7,375 bases of DNA, from assembly GCA_012031475.1 (NCBI GenBank), contig JAAUTJ010000228.1, positions 1-7,375 on the forward strand. The letters are read 5' to 3'. Origin of the DNA: Leptolyngbyaceae cyanobacterium SM1_3_5 (lineage in GTDB: Bacteria; Cyanobacteriota; Cyanobacteriia; Elainellales; Elainellaceae). Within the stretch, counting starts at the first letter, position 1, and every line of letters begins with the position of its first letter. Shown one piece after another: positions 1-5,956 of this stretch. The notes beneath the pieces were generated by a model that had not been told where the DNA came from, did not search any database, and saw only the letters and a program-made list of their open reading frames with translations. The translations under genes were made by a program, and so were the position numbers.

Positions 1-980
1 GGCGGCGGGCTGATAGAGGCGCGTCACGTTGGGCTGCAATTGAAATGGGGATCAGACAGGATGCTGTTTGATTTGGGCGGGATCATCGCAGCGAATTTGT
101 AGCTGGGCGATCGCCTGCTGACCTTCGGGCAACTGTCCGACATACAGATTTGCCAGCACGACGCGAGGCGCATCCACCATCAGATCGCCTAATCGAACTG
201 CGATCTGATTGTTTCCTGAATCAGCGGCAGTTCGATCGTGTCCGGCACGACTTGGGCGATCGGCTTGAGTTCCGCGAGTCTCACTCCGGGCGACAGGCTC
301 AGCAGCAAATGCGCGTTCGTCAGCCCAACCGACTGAATGCGGCTAAACAGGCGGCTAAATTCGTTGACGGCTTCTTCGGGCTGCTGAATGTAGGAGAGCG
401 ATCCGCCTCCGGCATCCGCGATCTTTTCGAGGATGTCTTGATTCCAGTTGTTGCCAAATCCCAAGGTGTTCAGTGTCAGATTATATCCGGCGGCAAGCTG
501 AGCGAACTTGAGGCAGCGATCGTTATCTCCATGCTCGTTCTCGCCATCCGTCAGCAAAAACGCCTGCGAGATCGTGTCTTTTTTGGACTTCGCCAGTTCC
601 TCAATGCCGAGCCGCATTCCTTCATCGATCGCCGTGCCGCCGCTGGCCTTGAGCCGATTGATTTCGACTTTGACGCTGGCCGGATTTTCAATCACCTGAT
701 TGTGTACAAGAACTTTGGCCTGATGGTCAAAAACCACGATCGACAGGCGATCGCCCGGAGACAAGCGATCGACAATTTGCAGCGCCGCCTGCTTGACCGT
801 CTCAAGCGATCGCCCGTGCATTGAGCCGCTATGGTCGAGAATTAAGCACAAATTCAGGGGAGCCGATCGCCCGACCGATTCCGCTAGCGCCGAGATCGAG
901 ATGGCTAGCTGTCGCTGACTGTTTGGCTGCGATGCATCCAGATTGACATCGTTAAGCGCCGCTTGCAGACCCACTCGCAT
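1..980 (-). CDS. von Willebrand factor A (VWA) domain protein, 3'-partial, frame-broken near its C-terminus
   Basis: This is a soluble VWA-domain protein; the fold usually mediates metal-dependent protein-protein contacts, and the partner here is unknown. The MIDAS motif is clear: DHSGSM (DxSxS) about 50 residues in, then GGTAIDEG with the conserved Thr, then LTDGEN with the conserved Asp. I chose the ATG at 980 (MRVGLQAALND) over an upstream TTG at 998 because AGGAG lies 7 nt before it. The main frame stops at 189-191 after QETIRSQFD. Conserved-looking sequence resumes one frame over (QIAVRLGDLMVDAPR, then ANLYVGQLPEGQQAIAQLQI), which implies a lost base near 207-214. A stop at 52-54 and a further VTRLYQPAA segment imply more small indels at short runs around 31-33, 47-50, 64 and 72-74. 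The gene continues beyond base 1. It lies downstream of the toxin-antitoxin pair on the same strand, 139 nt away. There is no signal peptide or membrane segment in the part seen. Confidence 0.8.
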
Positions 981-987
981 ATCAAGG

Positions 988-992
988 CTCCT
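988..992 (-). promoter_or_regulatory. Shine-Dalgarno site of the VWA gene
   Basis: AGGAG on the minus strand sits 7 nt upstream of the ATG at 980. It is the reason for preferring that start over the TTG at 998, which this site would overlap. Confidence 0.6.
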
Positions 993-1119
993 AGACAACA
1001 GAGAGATCGAATAGCTTCATCGTTAGGGCGATCGATTCCGTAAACCTTCGCTTGCTTTTAGGATCGCGTGTCGATCGAGTTTCGTCTAGGGGCTGTTGGG
1101 TGAGTTGCTGAGTGAGAGC

Positions 1120-1455
1120 TTAATCTAGCGCGGCAAGCGCGACCTTCACCGCTTTACATACTCCGCGCCAATCTCGATCGGATAAATGACCGATCGAAAT
1201 CAAATTGGTCGATCGCGGTAGCGTCACAATGAAGCTGCGAAATACAGAAGCCACTCGCAAACCTGCCGCCGACCAATCAAGCAGTACATAATCAGTTGCT
1301 CCCAGCGCAGTAGTCTGACTGGTAATCAGTCCAATCATGATATCGGGACGAGTTGCATGATAGATGTCAGATGAAAGAACGACAGCAGGACGACGCTTAA
1401 TGCCAGTAACACCGGGAAAATCAACAGTAATTAAATCACCTGCACTCAGCGTCAC
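1120..1455 (-). CDS. MazF/PemK-like type II toxin (predicted endoribonuclease)
   Basis: This 111-residue protein has the typical size and opening of the MazF/PemK/CcdB-fold toxins. It reads GDLITVDFPG, then KRRPAVVLSS (the conserved R-R-P-A-V-V-L-S strand), then IGLITSQT, with a late hydrophobic/basic segment (FRSFIVTLPRS). Members of this family cut mRNA in a sequence-specific way and are held inactive by a cognate antitoxin. The start is GTG, and its GTGA overlaps the TGA of the upstream antitoxin gene, so translational coupling is likely. It ends ALAALD followed by TAA. The frame is intact, unlike most genes in this window. The family assignment rests on motif and gene order. Cleavage specificity cannot be read from sequence, and loss of activity cannot be excluded. 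Confidence 0.85.
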   Translation of the reverse strand: MTLSAGDLITVDFPGVTGIKRRPAVVLSSDIYHATRPDIMIGLITSQTTALGATDYVLLDWSAAGLRVASVFRSFIVTLPRSTNLISIGHLSDRDWRGVCKAVKVALAALD

Positions 1456-1676
1456 TCAACAATCTCCACCTCTTCAGAAAAAACTGTAGCTGCATACTGT
1501 AAGGAAAAGTTCATCAAATCAGTTTGATCCTGCTGAATCCATAAATCATTTTGTTCAAAAAGCGTCACATTATTTTCAACCAAGCTATTCAAAATTAACG
1601 TTGCCAAACGCAGCCGCTCAGCCAGCGTCAAGGTTTGAATAATTTCGTTGTATACCTCTTGAGCCGTGTTTGGCAT
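1452..1676 (-). CDS. Antitoxin partner of the MazF-like toxin
   Basis: This 74-residue acidic protein is encoded directly before the toxin with a 4-nt overlap, the classic antitoxin-first order. The N-terminal half has an amphipathic stretch (LTLAERLRLATLILNSL) of a kind I recall from small cyanobacterial antitoxins. The C-terminal half is Gln/Asp/Glu-rich and ends EEVEIVE, plausible as the flexible toxin-binding tail. I see no clear AbrB/MazE or ribbon-helix-helix signature, so the DNA-binding class is left open. An ATG at 1676 with AGGAG 8 nt upstream gives a strong ribosome-binding site, fitting the usual excess of antitoxin over toxin. The role is inferred mainly from size, position and overlap. 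Confidence 0.75.
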   Translation of the reverse strand: MPNTAQEVYNEIIQTLTLAERLRLATLILNSLVENNVTLFEQNDLWIQQDQTDLMNFSLQYAATVFSEEVEIVE

Positions 1677-1682
1677 ATTGAC

Positions 1683-1689
1683 TTCTCCT
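1683..1689 (-). promoter_or_regulatory. Shine-Dalgarno site of the antitoxin gene
   Basis: AGGAGAA on the minus strand lies just ahead of the antitoxin ATG. It contrasts with the toxin, which has no separate site and relies on the overlapping GTGA. Confidence 0.6.
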
Positions 1690-1714
1690 GTGGATGAACT
1701 GGAGTCCCAAGCTG

Positions 1715-1729
1715 ACGGTTATCCGTAAC
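1715..1729. promoter_or_regulatory. Small overlapping inverted repeats, candidate operator between the TA operon and clpR
   Basis: ACGG-TTAT-CCGT (1715-1726) and GTTA-TCCG-TAAC (1718-1729) overlap in the divergent intergenic region, about 40 nt upstream of the antitoxin start. Type II antitoxins often repress their own operon through such palindromes. The arms are only 4 bp, so chance is a real alternative. Confidence 0.25.
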
Positions 1730-1773
1730 GACGATCGCCCCGATGACAGGCTCGATCGATCTGTGACTCACGT

Positions 1774-1779
1774 TACTAT
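1774..1779 (+). promoter_or_regulatory. Possible -10 element for the clp cluster
   Basis: TACTAT lies 40 nt before the clpR ATG and resembles a sigma-70 -10 hexamer. No good -35 hexamer stands 17 nt upstream. A small perfect palindrome, GTGA-C-TCAC (1763-1771), lies directly ahead of it and could bind a regulator. Weak evidence. Confidence 0.3.
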
Positions 1780-1818
1780 GGTAGAAACTTTTGCTTCTTT
1801 ACTCGGCACTGTGACGAT

Positions 1819-2504
1819 ATGGGTTCTATTAAAGCTGTGCAATCGCAATATTTTGGAGATGCAGCGTACCGGACGCCGCCGCCTGACCTGCCCTCATTGC
1901 TGTTAAAGGAGCGGATTATCTACCTGGCGCGCCACTGGTGTCATCCGACGACATGAAGCGGCAAATGGGGCTGGATGTCACCAAGCTGATCATCGCCCAA
2001 CTGCTTTACCTCCAGTTTGACGACCCCGACAAGCCAATTTTCTTTTACATCAACTCGACCGGAACCTCGTGGTATACCGGGGACGCGATCGGCTACGAAA
2101 CCGAAGCGTTCGCCATCTGCGACACGATGAGCTACATCAAGCCGCCCGTTCATACAATCTGCATTGGGCAGGCGATGGGCACAGCCGCGATGATTCTCTC
2201 GGCAGGCAGTAAAGGTTTTCGAGCGAGCCTGCCTCACGCCACGATCGTCCTCAACCAGTCGCGCACAGGCATGGGTCAGGCGCAGGCGACCGATGTGCAG
2301 ATTCGGGCGAAAGAAGTGCTGGCAAACAAAGCCGCCATTCTCGACATTCTTTCGCGCAACACGGGACAGCCCGCCGAAAAGATTTCACAAGACACCGATC
2401 GCACCATGTACCTGACGCCCCAACAGGCGAAAGAATATGGCTTGATCGATCGCGTCTTGGAAAGCGCCAAAGAACTGCCCCTCCCCGTCCCCGCCTTGAC
2501 TTAA
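1819..2504 (+). CDS. clpR: ClpR, catalytically inactive Clp protease core subunit (one frameshift)
   Basis: This is the non-proteolytic subunit of the cyanobacterial ClpP3/R core. The ATG at 1819 begins MGSIKAVQSQYFGD, then TPPPDLPSLLLKERIIYL. The frame breaks at 1926-1927, where GG is expected to be GGG, and continues as VSSDDMKRQMGLDVTKLIIA to a TAA at 2502-2504. Corrected length is about 228 residues, normal for ClpR. The catalytic triad is gone: Ser to Gly in GQAMGTAAMIL (codon 2178), His to Asn in ATIVLNQ (codon 2253), and Asp to Thr in DTDRTMYL (codon 2403). The oxyanion loop SPGG reads STGT. A 9-residue insertion (around GTSWYTGDAIGYETEAF) follows it, as described for ClpR and plant plastid ClpR subunits. 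It is first in a three-gene clp cluster. The single indel is most likely a sequencing error, since the rest is well conserved. Confidence 0.9.
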
Positions 2505-2512
2505 GGCCGATC

Positions 2513-2533
2513 CCCGACACCCGACACCCGACA
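2513..2533 (+). repeat. Heptanucleotide tandem repeat (CCCGACA x3)
   Basis: Three perfect CCCGACA units fill the gap between clpR and the next clp gene, ending 4 nt before its ATG at 2538. Short tandem heptamers (STRR) are a known feature of filamentous cyanobacterial genomes. They leave no room for a Shine-Dalgarno site. Confidence 0.85.
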
Positions 2534-2537
2534 TCCT

Positions 2538-3202
2538 ATGACTGTTGACGGTACTCTGCGCGTTCCCTACAATCTGCCTGGAACCCAACAATGGCAGTGG
2601 GTGAACATCTTCACTCGCCTGAGTCAAGAGCGAATCATCTTCTTGAATCAGCCGCTCACTGATGGTGTGGCGAATTCGATCGTTTCGGCCATGCTGTATC
2701 TGGAATCCGACGATTCATCCAAGCCAATTTTGCTGTACATCAACTCGATCGGCGATCCTGTCCTAACGGGCATGGCCTCAGTTGCGGCAGGAGCAGTTTC
2801 GATTTTGGCAGGCTTGGCGATCTATGACACGATGCAGCACATCAAATCGCCCGTTCACACGATCTGCCTCGGTCAGGCGGTCGGGATGTCGGCGATGCTG
2901 CTTTCGGCAGGCAAAAAGGCAGCCGCCTCAGTTTGCCTCATGCTTCGATCGTGCTTGACCATCCCAAGATGGGCAGTCGGGGACAGGCGACTGACATTCA
3001 GGTGATGTCCAAAGAAGTGCTGTCCAAGAAAGACCTAATCTTGGAAATTTTGTCAGAAACGACCGGGCAGTCCGTCGATAAAATCCGCCAAGACACCAAC
3101 CGCACCTTGTACATGACGCCCGATCAGGCGCAAGAATATGGCCTGATCGATCGCGTCCTCACCAATTCCAAACTGCCCGAACCTTCACTCGCACTCACCT
3201 AA
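2538..3202 (+). CDS. Second inactive ClpP-family (ClpR-like) subunit with a 14-residue insertion (one frameshift)
   Basis: The fold is clearly ClpP: RVPYNLPG, SQERIIFL, DGVANSIVSAMLYLESDD, LLYINS, IYDTMQHIKSPVHTICLGQA, EYGLIDRVL. All three triad residues are replaced: Gly116 for Ser (GQAVGMSAMLL), Asp141 for His (SIVLDHP), and Thr190 for Asp (DTNRTLYM). The oxyanion SPGG reads SIGD. Compared with the neighbouring ClpP3, the segment between INS and IYD is 14 residues longer and hydrophobic (MASVAAGAVSILAG). The frame breaks at the A-run 2913-2917: five A where six restore KKGSRLSLPHASIV. Corrected length is about 221 residues. It should be a structural or regulatory subunit of a mixed Clp ring. 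It resembles ClpP3 more than ClpR in its core, so it may be an independently inactivated duplicate. I give no gene symbol, as naming of such paralogues is not settled for me. Confidence 0.85.
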
Positions 3203-3215
3203 ACCCCCAAAACCT

Positions 3216-3813
3216 ATGCCAATTGGAGAACCGAGCGTTCCTTACCGCCTCCCTGGTGGAACCTACGAACAGTGGATTCGCATCTACGAACGACTGTTTC
3301 GCGAACGGATTATTTTCCTGTTTGAAGAAGTCGATGACGGCATCGCCAATGCGATCGTCGCCTATATGCTCTATCTCGACTCGGAAGATCCCAGCAAGCC
3401 GATCTATCTGTACATCAATTCTCCGGGCGGCTCGATTACCGCAGGCATGGCGATCTACGACACGATGCAGCACATCAAGTCGGAAGTTGTGACGATCTGT
3501 GTCGGACTCGCCGCCTCGATGGGCGCATTCCTGCTCGGTGCAGGCACAAAAAGGCAAACGCCTCGCCCTGCCTCATGCCCGGATCATGATTCACCAGCCC
3601 CTCGGCGGCACACGCGGACAGGCGACCGACATTGACATCGAAGCGCGAGAAATTCTGCGCGTCCGCCGCGAATTGAACAAGCTGATGGGTCAGCACAGCG
3701 GCCAAACCGTTGAGCAGATCCAGAAAGATACCGATCGCGATAACTTCATGTCGGCGGAAGAAGCCAAAGCTTATGGGCTGATCGATCGCGTGATCGAAAA
3801 CTCGTTCAGCTAG
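3216..3813 (+). CDS. clpP3: ATP-dependent Clp protease proteolytic subunit, active type, probably ClpP3 (one frameshift)
   Basis: This is a serine protease subunit of the Clp barrel, which degrades proteins fed in by an AAA+ partner (ClpC in the cyanobacterial ClpP3/R complex). It starts MPIGEPSVPYRLPGG at 3216, 13 nt after the previous gene. The triad is complete: Ser101 in GLAASMGAFLL, His126 in ARIMIHQPLGG, Asp175 in DTDRDNFMS. The oxyanion loop SPGGS is intact. The frame breaks at the A-run 3548-3552: five A where four give GAGTKGKRLALPHAR. Corrected length is about 198 residues, typical for ClpP. IFLFEEVDDG replaces the more usual IFLGxEVDDG. Adjacency to clpR favours ClpP3 over ClpP1 or ClpP2, whose genes usually lie elsewhere. 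That choice is inference; membership of the active ClpP family is firm. Confidence 0.88.
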
Positions 3814-3840
3814 GCGAGATGCCAAATCCATCTTCTTAAT

Positions 3841-3869
3841 GGCAGAATTTTAAGTAATTCTGCCTTTTT
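3841..3869 (+). terminator. Rho-independent terminator of the clp cluster
   Basis: A perfect 9-bp stem, GGCAGAATT (3841-3849) with AATTCTGCC (3856-3864), closes a 6-nt loop and is followed by TTTTT. It lies 28 nt after the clpP3 stop and ends only 4 nt before the next gene's ATG. It may stop or attenuate read-through into the J-domain gene. Confidence 0.85.
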
Positions 3870-3873
3870 CTGA

Positions 3874-4473
3874 ATGAACCTTGCTGACTGCTATCGCCTG
3901 TTGGGACTCCGCACCGGAGCATCGTACGAGGAGATTAAGGCTTCCTACCGACGGTTGGCGCGGCAGTATCATCCTGACGTGAATCCCGGTCAGCAGGCCG
4001 AAGAGAAATTTATTCAAATCACCGAAGCTTACAAGTATCTGCTCGGTGTCGTGCAGCCGCCCGAAGGCACAACGAGCCAGAGTCCATCGCGATCGTCCAC
4101 GCCGCCGCCGCCGCCGGCCAAGGTGCGCGTGACGCGCAAGCCGCCGCCTGTTGAGATTAACCGCGATCTATCCCAAACCGATCGCCAACTCAAGCAAGGC
4201 TCCTACGAACAGCTTCAGGAATTCCTCAAGACGCAGCGGTTCCCCAGGGCGATTGCTCTAGTCGAAGGTCTCGCCCAGCGGATGCCCAACGATCAAGAAG
4301 TCCGGCAGTGGCAGGCGATTACCTATCAGCGCTTCGGCCACTACCTCGCCATGACCAATCAGGCAGAAAAAGCGAGAGTGTATCTGAAGAAAGCCCTGCG
4401 AACCGACCCGCACAACAAAGCGCTCTGGTATGAGGTCGATCGCGATTTTCGCCGGATCGAGGAAATCCTTTAG
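3874..4473 (+). CDS. J-domain (DnaJ-like) protein with C-terminal TPR-like helical region
   Basis: This 199-residue protein is a type III (class C) J protein. The J domain spans about residues 4-60 (CYRLLGLRTGASYEEIKASY, then RRLARQYHPD with HPD at 33-35, then EKFIQITEAYKYLL) and should stimulate ATP hydrolysis by an Hsp70/DnaK partner. A Ser/Pro linker with PPPPP at 77-81 follows, encoded by a CCG run. The region from about 100 to 199 is helical and TPR-like (PRAIALVEGLAQRMPNDQEV, then EKARVYLKKALRTDPHNKAL). There is no Gly/Phe region or zinc finger. The frame is intact. The ATG at 3874 starts 4 nt behind the U-tract of the clp terminator and has no Shine-Dalgarno site. Transcription must therefore come from read-through or from a promoter inside clpP3. 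The position next to a Clp core suggests a role in protein quality control, which is inference. Confidence 0.85.
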   Translation: MNLADCYRLLGLRTGASYEEIKASYRRLARQYHPDVNPGQQAEEKFIQITEAYKYLLGVVQPPEGTTSQSPSRSSTPPPPPAKVRVTRKPPPVEINRDLSQTDRQLKQGSYEQLQEFLKTQRFPRAIALVEGLAQRMPNDQEVRQWQAITYQRFGHYLAMTNQAEKARVYLKKALRTDPHNKALWYEVDRDFRRIEEIL

Positions 4474-4509
4474 CGAGGAAATCAGAGCAAGGAAATCAAT
4501 TTCCTCGCT
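4472..4509. terminator. Hairpin at the end of the J-protein gene
   Basis: AGCGAGGAAAT (4472-4482) pairs perfectly with ATTTCCTCGCT (4499-4509) across a 16-nt loop. It overlaps the stop codon of the J-protein gene. It has no clean U-tract, so termination is likely but not certain. Its right arm is shared with the larger element that follows. Confidence 0.5.
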
Positions 4510-4594
4510 CAAAGCTGAAGTTTGTTCAAACAAACTAAATTACACGCTTAACCCGTTTCAACGGGTTTGAGCTTTCAGCCGGAAATTGATTTCA
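4491..4594. repeat. Nested palindromic intergenic element (cloverleaf-like)
   Basis: Outer arms GAAATCAATTTCC (4492-4504) and GGAAATTGATTTC (4581-4593) are perfect 13-bp reverse complements. Inside them AAAGCT (4511-4516) pairs with AGCTTT (4570-4575). Within this stem stand two hairpins: AGTTTGTT-CA-AACAAACT (4519-4536) and AACCCGTT-TC-AACGGGTT (4550-4567). It lies between convergent genes, so it may act as a bidirectional terminator. The multi-stem layout also fits a dispersed cyanobacterial palindrome, a MITE remnant or a structured RNA. Confidence 0.65.
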
Positions 4595-4606
4595 CGGCGA
4601 TCACGG

Positions 4607-5901
4607 CTACTGCAACTGGTCGATCTTGTTGTTTGCCTGCTGCAACAGCGTTTGGGCTTCAGCGTAAGCCGTTGTTCCAGGCTGGATTCTGCTGAGCGAA
4701 TCGACAATTCCTTGAAGTTGGCCTCTGGTGCGATTCAGGTCAGCGATGCTGGTGCGATCGGACGTTGTGGCAAGCAGCGATCGAGTCTGATCTTGTGCTA
4801 GTGACAGGGCGCGAACCGCATCCGCCTCGGCCTGCCGCCGGACTTGAATTTCACCCAGATTGCTTTGATAGTCGGCCATCCGCTTTTGCGCTTCGGTGTA
4901 GCCAACCACGTCGCTTTCAGGAACTTGTCCCAGCCGATCGATCGCCCTTTGCCAAAGGCTTCGATCGATCGCCACTCGGCCTCAGTATGCGGCGGATTTT
5001 GGCTTTGCTTTGCTGCCTGCCATGCAAACGCCTGAGCCGCCTGAATTTGCGAGGCGGTTGAAGCCGTGCTTGCTGCGTCTCCAACTGCCGCTTGCCAATC
5101 GCGTCGGCCTGCGTTCAGTTCTTGCTGCGCGGTGCGGCCTGCCAAGGTTTGCTGTGGGACTTGTCCAAGCTGATCAAGTGCGGATTGCCAAGTGGCAGCG
5201 GCAGTTTGGCGATCGACCAGCGCGGTTGCCTGCTGATATTGCGCTTTTGCTGCGGCGATCGCCTGCTGAGCTTGAGTCAAGTCGTTTTGCGCGTTTTGCT
5301 CTTGAAACAGCTTGGCTTGCAGTCCCGCCACTTTTTCCCTTGAGGCATTGAAGCGGGTTCGCGTTAAGTAGCTGTCGTACCACCAGTAGCGACCATCGAA
5401 GCTCCAGTCCACCAGATTAATCGGTAGCTTGTCGAGATGGGCTTGCGCCTCCTGAACTTTTTGCGATCCCAGTTCCAGATCAGCCGGACTAGTGGGGCGA
5501 TCGATTAGCTGTTCGGCCTGTTCGGTCAGCGCGATCGCTTGTCGGTAGCTGTTGTCCATGCTCATGTAGCTGGGCAGCAACAAAATCGGGGCGTTGTCGG
5601 CGATCGGACGGCGAATCGGCGCGTAAGGCAAATTCACCACGTAGATTGCTCCGGCTGGAATGCCAATGAGTAAGGCGATCCCCGTCAGTTTGCGGAGGAA
5701 GCGGCGGGGGCGGGGCGTCGATCGCGCATACAGCGGCGTGGCTTTTGCTGCGGCTTGCGCTTGCGCCTGCATTTCGCGCTCTAGCTCAGTCACCGTCTTG
5801 GGGCGAGATGGCTGCGGTGGTTGCGGTTGGACGGGTGCAGCAAGGCCAGCATTCTGTTGACGCTGCTGGAACGGTGAAGCCAAACGTGACCAAAGTGACA
5901 T
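4607..5901 (-). CDS. Membrane-anchored Gln/Ala-rich repeat protein of unknown function (one frameshift)
   Basis: I do not recognise a named family. The ATG at 5901 begins MSLWSRLASPFQQRQQ. Residues 1-70 are Pro/Gln-rich and basic towards the end (RPRRFLRK). One membrane helix follows at about 72-90 (LTGIALLIGIPAGAIYVVN), so most of the protein probably faces the periplasm or thylakoid lumen. The rest is Gln/Ala-rich and helical, with a Trp/Tyr-rich patch (WSFDGRYWWYDSYL, about 166-179). Three related C-terminal repeats start near 238 (WQSALDQLGQVPQQ), 317 (WQRAIDRLGQVPES) and 396 (LQGIVDSLSRIQPG), each followed by a TxAQ or TEAQ helix. The frame breaks at about 4957-4958: one missing base restores EAEWRSIEALWQRAIDRL. 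Corrected length is about 431 residues. It lies 55 nt downstream of bciB on the same strand, so it may be co-transcribed. No Shine-Dalgarno site is visible. Confidence 0.75.
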
Positions 5902-5956
5902 GGCAGGAGGAAAATGACTGGTTCGATCGTGCCCAGAAGCACTAAACTTCTCTCAA

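Noticed and set aside
150..824. Long open frame of 224 codons on the plus strand
   Set aside because: It is antisense to the VWA gene, whose MIDAS motifs are unmistakable. The translation is Arg/Gln-rich without any domain and results from the GC-rich codon pattern.
1763..1776. NtcA-like box GTG-N8-TAC upstream of clpR
   Set aside because: The first half-site deviates from GTA, and the site overlaps the putative -10 instead of lying about 22 nt ahead of it, so activation by NtcA is not supported.
1694..1906. Plus-strand open frame of 70 codons before clpR
   Set aside because: It overlaps the real clpR N-terminus (ATG 1819, MGSIKAVQ) in another frame and has no family resemblance.
1926..3552. 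Programmed ribosomal frameshifting in the three clp genes
   Set aside because: Only five-base A-runs or a GG are present at the breaks, no matching stimulatory structure was seen, directions differ, and similar breaks occur in unrelated genes of the window. Sequencing error explains them all.
4520..4567. Possible CRISPR-type repeat (GTTTCAAC-like words)
   Set aside because: The words are arms of two different palindromes, each present once. There is no regular repeat-spacer spacing and no cas gene nearby.
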